Assembly (NCBI GenBank): GCA_964455975.1
Contig: CAYVYP010000001.1
Location: forward strand, 1 to 64,000
Length of the DNA: 64,000 nt
Reading direction: 5' to 3'
Source of the DNA: JAETTH01 sp964455975
GTDB taxonomy: Bacteria > Bacillota > Clostridia > TANB77 > CAG-508
Shown: piece by piece, positions 31,205 to 41,230 of the stretch
Layout: each line of letters begins with the position of its first letter
How positions within the stretch are numbered: position 1 is the stretch's first letter
The notes under the pieces: model-generated
The model's input: the letters and a program-made list of their open reading frames with translations, nothing else
What the model was told of the DNA's origin: nothing
Database searches by the model: none
Translations under genes and position numbers: made by a program

Positions 31205-31951
31205 ATGTACTATAAATATAATGGATTAGATATTTTAAAAAAAGCTAAAACTCCATATTCATATATTGAAAATTTAAATATATTATTAATTCGCCATGGA
31301 GAATCTGAAGTTAATGCTATGCAATCAAATTATAAAAATTTAGGAAAACCATTAACTGAAAGTTTAAAGATAGAAGATGCTTTAATAAAGTTAACAGATA
31401 ATGGAGTTGAACAAGCAAAGAAATTAGGTATATCTTTAAAAAATTATATGGTAAAAAATAATATCCTTCATAATAATGTTTTAGTTTTAGTTTCTCCATA
31501 TGAAAGAGCTCGAAAAACTTTTGAAATTGCTAATGAGTATTTAAAATTCGAAGAAAATTCTGATAATATTTTTGTTCTAAATTCTCTAATTGAGCAATTT
31601 TTTGGTGCATTTCATATGATTAGTAGAGATGTAAAAAAAGAAGTATATTCTAAAATATATGAAGAATGTATTAGAAACTCTATCTCTTATTTCAAACCAA
31701 CTTTTTTAGGAGAATCTCCCTTTGATGTTTGCAACAGACTTTGGAGTGCTATATATTTTTTAAAAGATTACACACAAGAAAATAATATTAAAAATGTATT
31801 TATTTTTGGTCATGGTAATGCAAATAAATGTATGCTTATGAATCTTTTAAACCTACCTCCAGAATTTTATAATGATTTTCCAAAAGCTACTAATTCATCA
31901 ATTATCAATATTAAATATGGTAAATTTAATCAAATTAATCTACTAAATTAA
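31205..31951 (+). CDS. Histidine phosphatase (phosphoglycerate mutase-like)
   Basis: 248 residues. The phosphohistidine loop reads LLIRHGESEVNA, followed by the second conserved segment SPYERARKTFEIA and the late catalytic His in FIFGHGNANKCM. These are the marks of the histidine phosphatase superfamily, which includes cofactor-dependent phosphoglycerate mutases and many small-molecule or protein phosphatases. The central insert (IEQFFGAFHM) fits a phosphatase rather than a true glycolytic mutase. The substrate cannot be told from sequence. GAAGGAG lies 12 bases before the ATG, and it has its own promoter. An in-frame CGA is read as Arg in ERARK. Confidence 0.85.
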   Translation: MYYKYNGLDILKKAKTPYSYIENLNILLIRHGESEVNAMQSNYKNLGKPLTESLKIEDALIKLTDNGVEQAKKLGISLKNYMVKNNILHNNVLVLVSPYERARKTFEIANEYLKFEENSDNIFVLNSLIEQFFGAFHMISRDVKKEVYSKIYEECIRNSISYFKPTFLGESPFDVCNRLWSAIYFLKDYTQENNIKNVFIFGHGNANKCMLMNLLNLPPEFYNDFPKATNSSIINIKYGKFNQINLLN

Positions 31952-31980
31952 AATTATATTTATAATTTTAATTTTTTAAT
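31949..31980 (+). terminator. Weak AT-only terminator
   Basis: TAAAATTATA and TATAATTTTA pair around two T and are followed by TTTTTT; the stem has no GC pairs. Confidence 0.45.
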
Positions 31981-32053
31981 TTCACCTTGTTTTTTTAGTG
32001 TTTTTAATATAAAATAATTGAAAGAAATTTATATAAAAATCGAGGTAAAAATA

Positions 32054-34277
32054 TTGAAAAAAAATATAAAAGTTGAAAAAGAAAAAGTTCCTGACGTTCT
32101 TTCATTTAAAAAGCTACGCTATGCTATGTTAGTAATATTATTATTGTTATTATTACTTGTTGTTAGGCTTACTTGGATACAAGTTTTTGATAGTAGCTAT
32201 TTAAAAGAGGAAGCGTATAAACAACTTACTACAAATAGAGTAATAAGTCCTAAAATGGGAAGTATTTACGATTCTACTGGTCAAGCATTGGCAGTTAGCG
32301 CGATTGTAGATACTGTTTCTATTAATCCTACAAAAATAATTGTAAAAGATGATGAATCTGCAACTAAAATTTTAAAAGAAAAAGTTGCAAAGGCATTTTC
32401 CGAAATATTTGAATTGGATTATGAGGCAACTTTAGAAAAAGTAAATAGTGAAGCTTCAATTGAAAAAATTGCAAAAAAAGTAGAACAAGATAAAATAACT
32501 AAATTAAAAGAATGGATGGAGGAAAACAAAGTTTATTCTGGAATTAATATAGATGAAGATACAAAAAGATATTACCCTTACAATAATTTAGCTTCTAACC
32601 TTATTGGTGTTACAGGAGATGATAACCAAGGTTTAGCTGGATTAGAAAAAAAATGGGAAAGTGTTTTAACTGGTACAAGTGGAAAAATGATTGCAATTGA
32701 AGATGCTTCTAGAGAAATTATTCCAGACCAAAACCAAACATATATCCCTGCACAAAATGGTAGTAATTTAATTCTTACACTTGATGTAAAAGTTCAATCT
32801 ATTATAGAAAAATATTTAAAACAAGCTGTAGAAGAAAATGATTGTAAACGTGGTGGTATTGCTATGGTTATGAATCCTAAAACTGGAGATGTTTTAGGTA
32901 TGGCTTCATATCCAGACTTTGATTTAAATGATCCATTTACACTTAAAACTGGTTATTCAACTGTTCAAGAAATGTGGATGAATAGATGTATTGGTGAAAC
33001 TTATGAACCTGGTTCTACTTTTAAATTAATTACAGCTGCTACGGCTTTAGAAGAAAATATAACACAAACTGATGTTGCTAATGATTTTTATTGCAAAGGA
33101 TATGAAGAAATAGCAAAAGAGAGAATTACATGCTGGAGACCTCTATGGAATCCACATGGTTATCAAACATTACGAAAAGCTTTAGAAAATTCTTGTAACC
33201 CTGCTTTTATGCAATTAGGAAAAAGAATAGGTGCAGAAACATTATATAAATATTATGAAGCATTTGGTTTAATGCAAAAAACTGGATTTGACTCTAACGG
33301 AGAAAGTTCTAGCGTATTTCATAAATTAGAAAATGTTAAAGAAACAGAACTTGCTACGATGTCATTCGGTCAAAGAATTAAAGTTACTCCAATACAATTA
33401 TTAACTGCAGTTTCAGCTATCGCAAATGATGGAATTTTAATGCAACCTAGAGTTGTTAAACAAATAGTTAATACTGATGATGGTAGTATTACAACTATTG
33501 ACCCAGTTTCTGTAAGACAAGTTATTTCAAAAGAAACTTCTGACCAAATGAAAAGTTTAATGGAATCTGTTGTAGTAACAGGTACTGGTGGTAATGCAAG
33601 TGTTTCTGGATATTCTATTGGTGGAAAAACTGGAACATCAGAACCAAACCCTGATCATCCAGAAGAGGGTTATACAGCTTCATATATTGCAATTTCTCCT
33701 GTTGAAGATGCACAAGTTGCTATATTAGTTGCTTTATATAAACCAACTGGAAATAATGGTCATCAAGGTGGACAAGTTGCAGGTCCTGTAATTTCTCAAA
33801 TGTTATCTGAAATACTTCCTTATTTAGGAATTGCTTCTGATGATGTATCTACTAACGAAACTTCTACTAGTGATTCTGAAAAAATAATATATGTTCCAGA
33901 TATTACTAATATGACAGTAACAGAGGCAGAGAAAAAATTAGAAGCTTTAGGGCTTACAGTTAGCATTTCAATAACAGGTGATAAAAATTCTACATTAGTA
34001 AAAAATCAAGTTCCTAAAAAAGGAACTGGACTTTTAAAAAATGGAATTGTAAAAATTTATGGAGAAGGAAATGATGTAAGCGTTTCCACAACAGTTCCAA
34101 ATTTAAAAGGAATGACTTCAGCCCAAGCTAAAAATGCATTAAAAGCTAAAAATTTAAATATACATATTGAAGGTTCACGGTGTTGTTATAACACAAGACC
34201 CAGCATTTGGTTCTTCTATTGAAGAAGGAACAATTGTAAATGTAACATTAAAAAAAGAATTAACAGACGCACATTAA
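32054..34277 (+). CDS. Class B penicillin-binding protein with two PASTA domains (SpoVD/FtsI type; CGG frame break)
   Basis: 740 residues if the CGG at 34178 is skipped by one base. I chose the TTG at 32054 because GAGGT lies seven bases upstream; an earlier TTG (32018) has no such site. One membrane segment (about 22-45) is followed by the PBP dimer domain and a transpeptidase domain with all three motifs: SxxK in EPGSTFKLIT, SxN in ENSCNPAF and KTG in IGGKTGTSEP. Two PASTA domains end the protein; the second is completed only after the shift (SGVVITQDPAFGSSIEEGT), where Gly is the usual residue. It cross-links septal or spore-cortex peptidoglycan; PASTA-tailed PBPs of spore formers are often SpoVD. 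Without the shift the last 32 residues are replaced by a short unrelated tail. Confidence 0.88.
34178..34180 (+). other. CGG +1 recoding site in the PASTA PBP gene
   Basis: The codon after GGT-TCA is CGG, followed by T. Skipping C34178 gives GGT and the conserved PASTA sequence up to the TAA at 34275. The unshifted frame ends at 34222 with a non-homologous tail. Confidence 0.88.
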
Positions 34278-34298
34278 AATAACCTATAATTACTATAT

Positions 34299-34323
34299 AA
34301 AAGCTCCCCTAAGGGGAGCTTTT
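34299..34323. terminator. Strong bidirectional terminator
   Basis: AAAAGCTCCCC and GGGGAGCTTTT are perfectly paired around TAA(G). It lies after the PBP gene on the plus strand and also beyond the end of the regulator gene on the minus strand. Confidence 0.85.
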
Positions 34324-34346
34324 ACCATATTATTTTTAATTTTTTT

Positions 34347-34386
34347 CTGCAGAATTCTCTGCAGCGCTCTGCAGAATTCTCTGCAG
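34347..34386. repeat. Two copies of an 18-base PstI/EcoRI-like palindromic repeat
   Basis: The 18-mer CTGCAGAATTCTCTGCAG occurs twice, separated by CGCT, directly after the stop codon of the AlbA_2 gene. Read on the minus strand in frame past that TAA it gives AENSAERCREFCRKK, an (A)EN(S/C)-type tandem pattern, so the repeat may once have been coding. Confidence 0.8.
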
Positions 34387-34387
34387 T

Positions 34388-35806
34388 TTATTTAATTTTC
34401 CATATTGATTTAGTATCAGAACCATCATTTTCAATAATTTCTTTTTTTCTTAAATATGTTAATGCTGTTCTAACTCTATTATTCATGATATCTTGCTTAT
34501 CATTTAATAACGGATATATGTATTCGTTTATTTCTCCTCTATTTCTGCCACTACTAATTCTTATAAAATCAAGTATTAATTCTTTTAACTTTTGGCTATT
34601 TATATATTCTACCTTATCTTCTTTCAATTTTATAAGTGGAATTTTAACTTTAAAAATTTCATCATCTCTAAATTCAGGAACATTACCACTATATATTTCT
34701 GTATATTTTACAATTTTTTTAATTCCTGACCCTAATTCGTCTGCAAGTCCTATTTCTTTAAAAAAGTTAGCTATTTTAGGATTTTTAGGATATGGTGAAT
34801 AATTATCTAAATCTATAAATCCTATTATTCTAGGCTTATTTGCATTCTCTGTTAAAATTTCTGTGTTAGTTAAAATCAATTTTGCTGGATAAGGATTTGA
34901 ATATTCTCTGTGTATTAATAAATTTGTACATAACTCACGTGCTATAACATCTCTAATATTTATTCTTTGATCATTTTCAATATAAAATTTATCATTTAAA
35001 TGTTTTTTTATAAAATCAGTTAATCTTTCATAGCTTTCAAGCAGATTGGTTTTTATATCATCTCTATCATCATATCTATCTAAATCTTTAACTTTTAAAA
35101 TAGCATCTGTTCTGTAATATGATAATGCTGATGCTATAACATCATCTTTGCCAAAAAGTAATATACATGCTAAATTTATTCCTTCTTCTCCAGTTTGCAA
35201 ATTTTTTTCATATAAAGAAGCACTTCTTAACATTTCTATGTCATTCATTTTAGACCATGGATGATTTACAGTTCTATTAGATGCCATAATCCTCGCTTTT
35301 TCTATTAAATCTTTCCTTAAATCTTCCATTGTAGCAAATGGATATATTTTATTTTCTATATAAGTACTATTTTTTCTAATGTATAAATTAGAAATCTGAT
35401 TTGTGTTAGTTGTTATATCGAAATCTCCATCTTCATTTCTATCAAAAATTTTATTAGCAGTTTTATGAACATCTGAACTTTCATAAACATAAATATATAG
35501 TATATGCTTTTCTTTATAGATATATTCCTTGATTTCTAAATGTGCAGTAGGAAATAATTTTTCTGGATTATTACATTGATTTACAAAATCTTTTTTCATT
35601 TCCTTTATACTATCTTTATAAATCCCATCTACATTTCCATTATCTTTAACTCCTAAAAAAATGTTTCCACCATTTCTATTTAGCATTGAACATACGCTTT
35701 CAAATAAGTTTGATGGTAACTTCTGTTTTGCTTCTTTAAACTCTACTGTTATACTCTCACCTTTTTCCATAATTTTTAAAAGGTTATTTGGCAACATATC
35801 TTCCAT
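34388..35806 (-). CDS. AlbA_2-domain putative transcriptional regulator with ATPase-like domain
   Basis: 472 residues. The N-terminal 130 residues are an AlbA_2 (Schlafen-like) domain: GESITVEFKEAKQKLP and MLNRNGGNIFLGVKDNG. The middle holds the helix-rich region typical of the family (EEGINLACILLFGKDD). From about 300 there is an HATPase_c_4-like part (DVIARELCTNLLIHREYS, GLADELGSGIKKIVKY), and the end looks like a winged helix (RVRTALTYLRKKEIIEND). Such proteins are annotated as putative DNA-binding regulators; targets are unknown. RBS AGGAGG precedes the ATG. In-frame sequence after the stop continues with a cysteine-rich repeat (see 34347), so the protein may be shortened compared with relatives. 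Confidence 0.8.
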   Translation of the reverse strand: MEDMLPNNLLKIMEKGESITVEFKEAKQKLPSNLFESVCSMLNRNGGNIFLGVKDNGNVDGIYKDSIKEMKKDFVNQCNNPEKLFPTAHLEIKEYIYKEKHILYIYVYESSDVHKTANKIFDRNEDGDFDITTNTNQISNLYIRKNSTYIENKIYPFATMEDLRKDLIEKARIMASNRTVNHPWSKMNDIEMLRSASLYEKNLQTGEEGINLACILLFGKDDVIASALSYYRTDAILKVKDLDRYDDRDDIKTNLLESYERLTDFIKKHLNDKFYIENDQRINIRDVIARELCTNLLIHREYSNPYPAKLILTNTEILTENANKPRIIGFIDLDNYSPYPKNPKIANFFKEIGLADELGSGIKKIVKYTEIYSGNVPEFRDDEIFKVKIPLIKLKEDKVEYINSQKLKELILDFIRISSGRNRGEINEYIYPLLNDKQDIMNNRVRTALTYLRKKEIIENDGSDTKSIWKIK

Positions 35807-35865
35807 ACTATACCTCCTATTTATTTTGTAGCATATTATTATATAAATATTGTTTCATATTATTT

Positions 35866-38344
35866 TTAATTTTTTTCTATCTTCATTACTATTATAGTCA
35901 TATCATCTTTTGCCACTCCATAATTATTGTCAATTGCCTCTAATAGTAATAAATCTGCTATTTTTTGAGGATTCGTAGTTTCTATTTTATCTATAAAATC
36001 TTTTACCCATAATTCCTTATTTTTATATTCATTATTAGAATCCACAACTCCATCACTACACATTACAATAATTTGATTTTTATCTATATCTTTATCATAT
36101 ATATTTAAATCTATATTATCTAATATTCCTGCTGGTAATGATAGTGCTTTTATTATTTGAGTTTCTTTTCCTTCTTTTATAAAAGTTGGACATGCTCCAT
36201 TTTTTATAAACTCTAAATTTCCATTATATAAATCTAAAACTAATACATCTAAAGTTGCATACATATCATCTTTTGCATTTAATGAAAGTGTTGAGTTTAT
36301 TAACTTTAATGAGTTTTCTTTATCAAATCCTGATGATAATAATTTTTCTAACATATTTAATGCTGTTTTACTACTTTTTTTAGCATTTTCTCCTGAACCC
36401 ATACCATCACTAATTGCCATTAAATATTTACCGTCTTTTAGCTTTATTTGTACACTACTATCTCCTGAAGCTATTTCTTTTTCCTTTGTAGCTTTAGATA
36501 TTCCTATTTTTATATTATATTTATCTTCAGATATATATGTATCTACATTTTCTTCTTTTAATAAATTTATTTTATCTTTTTTTACCTTTTGTTTTATTAT
36601 ATTACTTAAAATTTTTTCTATTTTTTCATCTGATATTTTTTCATTTAAGAAATTGTTTTCCACTTTTTTATATATTTTTATTATATACTTTCCACTTTTT
36701 TCTACATTTACAGCTATTTCTTCAAATTCAATACCTTTTTCATTAAAAATATGTTCTATTTCTTCTTTTTTATTTTGAATATTTATTTGAGGATTTGCTC
36801 CGTATATCTTGTGCTAATGATGAAATAGCTTTTGATACTCCTTCTAATTGGTTTGAAGCTAATTTTTTTTCTTCATCTATTTTCATTTTCCATACATAAC
36901 TTAATTTGCTTATTTTATATGTATAATTAATTGCTTTAATTGCCTTTAAAATATCTTTTGCTGCATCTTCTTCAAGTTCTTCAGATTCAAACCCAACTAT
37001 AAAATTATTATATTTTGCAAATATTTCAATAAGTTCTCCTTTTTCTATTTCTTCTTTTTCTATTAATTTATTGAAAATATCTTTAGCTATTTCAGAGTCT
37101 TTAGAAGTTATATCTTCAAATAATATGTTTTCTTCATCACCTATCATACTATTTTGTAATTCTTCTAAAAATATTTCTCTTGCTTGTTTTAATTGTTTTG
37201 TTTCGTTTATTTCTAATGTTGTAGCTGCTGCTTCATCATAGCTTCTGGCTATTTCAGAAATCGTTTCAGACATATTATTAAGTTTTAAAATTGTTTCTTT
37301 ATTTGCTTCTAATACTCTTCCTGAATTGTTTGGAAGATATTTTGTTTTTCCAAATAAATCTTCTATGTCTATAACTATAGATTTTGGAATTGCTAAAAGC
37401 CCTAATGATGCAATTAATATTTCTTTTATTAAAATTATAGTTTGTGTATTTCCATTTGTGAAATATGCAACTATTCCATTTCCTACTATAAAACCTACTA
37501 TTACTCCAACTTTTCCAAACCTATTTAACACACCTGCTATCATTCCACAAACAGCATATGAAGCCACCATAATAGGATTACTATTACCTATTATTCCAAG
37601 TACAACACCTATTGTAGTACCTGTTGTTGCTCCAACTAAAATTCCATTTTTCCATCCCATTATCATTACTAATAAAATGCTTAATATATTTTTTAAAGAA
37701 AATCCAAATATTTGAAAATTTCCAAATGCTGAAATTGCTATTGATAACATTAAACTTGCACCAATAACTTCTTCTACTGAAAAAGCTTGTTTTATTCCAT
37801 AATCTTTTATTACTAAAATAGAATTTGCAAATATTTTATAGAATACAAATGCAACTACAGCGTTTGCTATACTACTTAATAAATCATATACATAAAAGTT
37901 TGTAAAAAACATTTTAGTAATATTTACTACTAAACATGCAAATATTAAATATCCACCTAGTTTTTTCTGTTCGTTTGCATCATCTATTTTTACTTTTGGT
38001 CTTTTAATTAATATTGCTACTGTAAAGACAGCTATTGTTAATATGTAAATAAGCAAATTACTTGCCCCAAATTTAATAAATGTTCCAATTGCTGTTGCAA
38101 CAAACACCATACCAACACTAACATAATTACTAGCACATGCTGCTACTATTGCTAATGCAAATGGAGTAAACCCCATGTCAAATCCAACCATAGACATCAT
38201 AAATGATATAATATAAAGTACTATCTGTCTTATTGAAAACAAATCTTTTACTATATTTTTTAGCTTTTCACCTTTATTTAGTTGTGTTTCCTCATATTTT
38301 ATTTCATCATTTGTACAATCGTCTTCTTGTATGTTTTGAAACAT
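35866..38344 (-). CDS. spoIIE: Stage II sporulation protein E (serine phosphatase), CGG frame break
   Basis: 825 residues when one base is skipped at the CGG at 36802, almost the length of Bacillus SpoIIE (827). I chose the ATG at 38344 because GAGGTGG lies seven bases upstream. Residues 30-310 hold about ten membrane segments, 310-515 a cytoplasmic linker (EVIGASLMLS.., NMSETISEIARSYDE), and 590-825 a PP2C phosphatase domain with ISDGMGSGENAKKSS, MCSDGVVDSN and AKDDMTIIVM. SpoIIE dephosphorylates the anti-anti-sigma factor SpoIIAA and so activates sigma-F in the forespore; it also helps place the polar septum. The two halves are in different frames and are usually one protein, so the CGG sits between membrane and phosphatase parts: without the shift a membrane protein lacking phosphatase would be made. 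Confidence 0.92.
36800..36802 (-). other. CGG +1 recoding site in spoIIE
   Basis: Codon 515 is CGG in the context GAT-ATA-CGG-A. Skipping C36802 leads exactly into the frame of the phosphatase half. The unshifted frame stops about ten codons later, at 36770. Confidence 0.92.
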
Positions 38345-38491
38345 TTTATACCACCTCATACTCTTTCTTTTATATATGTATTTTAGTACAAGCTATATTA
38401 AAAAGTTTGTCATTTTAATGTACATAAATAGAAAAAGTTTTTTACATATTACGATTTGTTTTTTTATATTTCTTTTTTTTGCAAATTAAAA

Positions 38492-38528
38492 AGCTAATTT
38501 ACGATTACTATTTTATCGTAAATTAGCT
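38492..38528 (-). terminator. 14-base-pair hairpin, probable minus-strand terminator
   Basis: AGCTAATTTACGAT and its exact complement flank a 9-base loop; TTTTTAA follows on the minus strand. It lies in the gap 38345-38871, between the pilin-like gene and spoIIE. Confidence 0.7.
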
Positions 38529-38575
38529 AAAAATACAAGGTTTTAGAAGAAAATTAATCTATATAAAAGTTAATG

Positions 38576-38848
38576 TTCAGACTAATTACAAATATTTTAA
38601 TAATTAGCAAGTAGGGGAGAACTCTGTTCTCCCGATTATTCGATCTGCTATTATTATAATCATGTGTATATGGTTTAGCATAATTACATATTTATCAATA
38701 ACAACATTTATATATTTTTCTTTTATTTCTTCTATTTCTTTTTCTATTCGTATTCCTATTTCAGTTAATATTATATTTTTATATTGCGGGAGAACAGAGT
38801 TCTCCCCTACATTTATATTCTCTTCTACAACTTATAGTTTAGTCTGAA
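38576..38848. mobile_element. MITE-like nested inverted-repeat element
   Basis: The gap 38345-38871 (527 bases) has no credible gene but holds this element. Outer arms TTCAGACTAA (38576-38585) and TTAGTCTGAA (38839-38848) are exact complements. Inside, a perfect 24-base inverted repeat occupies 38611-38634 and 38787-38810; each arm is itself a palindrome built on GGGAGAAC/GTTCTCCC and is far richer in GC than the surroundings. The 150-base centre is AT-rich and shows no transposase. Size and layout fit a non-autonomous miniature element or a palindromic intergenic repeat. I did not see clear target-site duplications. Confidence 0.6.
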
Positions 38849-38871
38849 AATCAACATATAAAATTCAAATT

Positions 38872-40566
38872 TTAAAAATTATAATTTGCTTTATCTACTT
38901 TATAATTTATATTTCTTTCTCCTTGTGTTAAAATTCTATTATAAACTCTAACTGAATATATTGTTCCTTTTAAACCTCCACTACCATTAGTACCATATGG
39001 ATTCGTTCCTAATGCTAATATAGTATTATTAGCAGGAGTTTTAATTTTATCCGGAATAATATATTGTGTTTCAACTCCATTTTCAAAAATTCTTAATACA
39101 TTTTGATCATAATCACCTGATAAATAATACATTTTATTTACTTCAACATTACTATTTGAAAATACCTTTTTATATCCATTTGTTATTCCTCGTATTTGCA
39201 TAAAATTTTTTCCATCAACATATGATAGCCCATATCCCCCGTCTTCATAATTACAAATATATATTGTTTCAAATGTATTTATTGCACTATTTTTTACTAC
39301 TACTTCTAATGTTATAGTATCATAATTTAATTCTCCTATTGAAACCCAACTATTATTATTTCCATTAAAAACCAATCCATTATCTGTCCATACAGTTCCA
39401 CCTTTTAGAATTCCATCATTTCCATTTCCACTTAAATCCTTCCACACTGTTGCATTATTATCATGCTGATTTCCTGTATTATTAATACCATCATACCACA
39501 ATATTAATCCATTTTTTACTATTTCTTCTACATTTTTAATTGTAATTGTTTTTTCTATTTCTTGCCCTTTCATATTTTGCACTTTTATTGTAATTAGTCC
39601 GTTTGCTGTTGCTGCATATATAAAATTTCTAAATGTTTCTCCTTCACAATTTACTATTTCTCCATTTGGCATTGTTATTTGCTTTAATCCATTTATATAA
39701 TCTTGAACTTTAACTTTTACATATGAAATTGTATTACCTAAATTTGATGATTCCTCCATACTTATTGCAAATTTACTTGTGACTACTGTTTTTGCTGATC
39801 TTACATTTTTAACACTTGTATCAGAATCTAATACACAAGTATCTTTATTTACAATTATTGTTTGAGTATTTTTATCTTCTTGAATTGTAGCTTCTAATGT
39901 ATATTTTTTTCCTGTTTCTATTTCTTTAAATGTTCCTTTTGTTCCATTTTCTAATGTTATCCCATTTATTGTAAAACCTGTTACTTTATCTGAAAATTCT
40001 AATGTGTATATTATCTTATTTTGTAATTCTACATTAGTTAAATCAGCTGTAATTTTGCAAACTGGTTTTAATTTTATATCATCTGTTTCATATAATGAAT
40101 AAATTGTTTTCCCTTCTTCAAGAGTTATTCCCTTTGGATAATATATTGTATAACTTTGTTCATTAATAATGTATACATCTCTGGTATTTACTGAATTTGC
40201 TTTATATTCAAAATATCCTCTTCCATTAGTTAATGTTAAATTATCTAATAAATCTAAATCTATTACATAGTAATTTCCATTATCATTCTTGCTTCTATTT
40301 CCTATGTGACTTATATCTGTATATTTTGCTCCAATTACTGGCAATTCTCCATTTTCAGATACATATAAACTCACTCTTTCTTCTAGTACATCCATATCAT
40401 TTTTAAAATCATTAAAAAGTTTTAATTTATTACCAGTGTTTAAATTAGATGAAATTGTAAAGCTTAATATTAATATTACAATTATTGTTATAATTAAAGC
40501 TATTAATGTTATTCCACTTTGATTTTTTATTTGCTTAATAACCTTCTCTTCTTTTGGAAACTCCAT
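38872..40566 (-). CDS. Type IV pilin-like protein with C-terminal LamG domain
   Basis: 564 residues, ATG with GAGGAG upstream. The N-terminus has a prepilin-like signal: a short basic leader, then QSGITLIALIITIIVILIL, where Gly precedes the hydrophobic helix as at prepilin peptidase sites. The usual Glu at +5 and Phe at +1 are missing (Ala and Ile), so processing is not certain. The middle (about 150-350) is beta-rich with bacterial Ig-like repeats (NKIIYTLEFSDKVTGFTING). The last 210 residues form a LamG/concanavalin-like lectin domain (NGLILWYDGINNTG, WKDLSGNGNDG, IYSVRVYNRILTQGE). This combination suggests a large minor pilin or tip adhesin. The small membrane-protein gene lies 12 bases upstream, probably in one operon. 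Confidence 0.75.
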   Translation of the reverse strand: MEFPKEEKVIKQIKNQSGITLIALIITIIVILILSFTISSNLNTGNKLKLFNDFKNDMDVLEERVSLYVSENGELPVIGAKYTDISHIGNRSKNDNGNYYVIDLDLLDNLTLTNGRGYFEYKANSVNTRDVYIINEQSYTIYYPKGITLEEGKTIYSLYETDDIKLKPVCKITADLTNVELQNKIIYTLEFSDKVTGFTINGITLENGTKGTFKEIETGKKYTLEATIQEDKNTQTIIVNKDTCVLDSDTSVKNVRSAKTVVTSKFAISMEESSNLGNTISYVKVKVQDYINGLKQITMPNGEIVNCEGETFRNFIYAATANGLITIKVQNMKGQEIEKTITIKNVEEIVKNGLILWYDGINNTGNQHDNNATVWKDLSGNGNDGILKGGTVWTDNGLVFNGNNNSWVSIGELNYDTITLEVVVKNSAINTFETIYICNYEDGGYGLSYVDGKNFMQIRGITNGYKKVFSNSNVEVNKMYYLSGDYDQNVLRIFENGVETQYIIPDKIKTPANNTILALGTNPYGTNGSGGLKGTIYSVRVYNRILTQGERNINYKVDKANYNF

Positions 40567-40578
40567 TGTGTACTCCTC

Positions 40579-41088
40579 TTATTTTTTAAATATTCTATAA
40601 TCATAAGCATTTGTAAAGTCTGCTGTTACTTGTGTTGAAAATACCATTTCTTCATTTGGATTTATTTTATTTATATATCCTTCAAATGAAATTATTAAAT
40701 TTTCATTTTTGTCTAAAATTCTTATTTCTACTTCTTGTCCATTTATAGTCTTTTCAGAAACATTTTTTACATTTGCTACAACTGTAGATAAATTATCTTT
40801 TTGTGTTATCATCATATTTGATATTTCTAGTCCTTCAACACTTGTTTTTACTTCTTTTAATTTTTCACTTTTATTTTGTTTAGTTCCATCTGATAAAACT
40901 GTTACAAATTCAGTATTTGAAATATCTTCTAACACATTTTCACTTGTATTATTGGTTCCATTATTTTTATTTTTGCTTGAAAATGCATTTACTGCAAATA
41001 CAATAACTCCAATTATTATAATTAATATTACTATTCCTATACTTATTTTTTTTATTGAAAGTTTTCTCTTTTTATTCATATTTTCCAT
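40579..41088 (-). CDS. Small membrane-anchored FxLYD-like protein
   Basis: 169 residues, ATG with GGAGG seven bases upstream. A basic N-terminus (NKKRKLSIKK) and one membrane helix (about 14-34) are followed by a low-complexity Asn/Ser linker and a domain of about 90 residues (VEGLEISNMMITQKDNLSTV, VEIRILDKNENLIISFEGY) that resembles FxLYD-type beta-sandwich domains. It is probably exposed on the outer side of the membrane. It lies directly before the pilin-like gene and may help its assembly; this is inferred from position only. Confidence 0.6.
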   Translation of the reverse strand: MENMNKKRKLSIKKISIGIVILIIIIGVIVFAVNAFSSKNKNNGTNNTSENVLEDISNTEFVTVLSDGTKQNKSEKLKEVKTSVEGLEISNMMITQKDNLSTVVANVKNVSEKTINGQEVEIRILDKNENLIISFEGYINKINPNEEMVFSTQVTADFTNAYDYRIFKK

Positions 41089-41187
41089 TTGTTTTCCTCC
41101 ATTATTTAATTTATTATAACTATTTTATACATAATTTTATTTTTTAGCAATGGTTTTTGTAAATTAATTTATTTTTCTTAAACAATA

Positions 41188-41212
41188 AAGGACGTGCATA
41201 TTGCACGCCCCT
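41188..41212 (-). terminator. GC-rich hairpin terminator
   Basis: GGCGTGCA and TGCACGTC pair around ATA, followed by TTTATTG on the minus strand, just after the 41231 gene. The GGGGCG..CC edges recall the GC-rich palindromes of the element at 38611. Confidence 0.6.
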
Positions 41213-41230
41213 CTAAAAATTATTTAAATT

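Noticed and set aside
36770..38359. The upstream half of spoIIE as a separate membrane-protein gene
   Set aside because: The 36663 frame has no ribosome site or suitable start, and the joined length matches the family, so one recoded gene is more likely.
38662..38847. 61-codon frame inside the inverted-repeat element
   Set aside because: It has no ribosome site, reads into one repeat arm and gives low-complexity Ser/Ile/Phe sequence.
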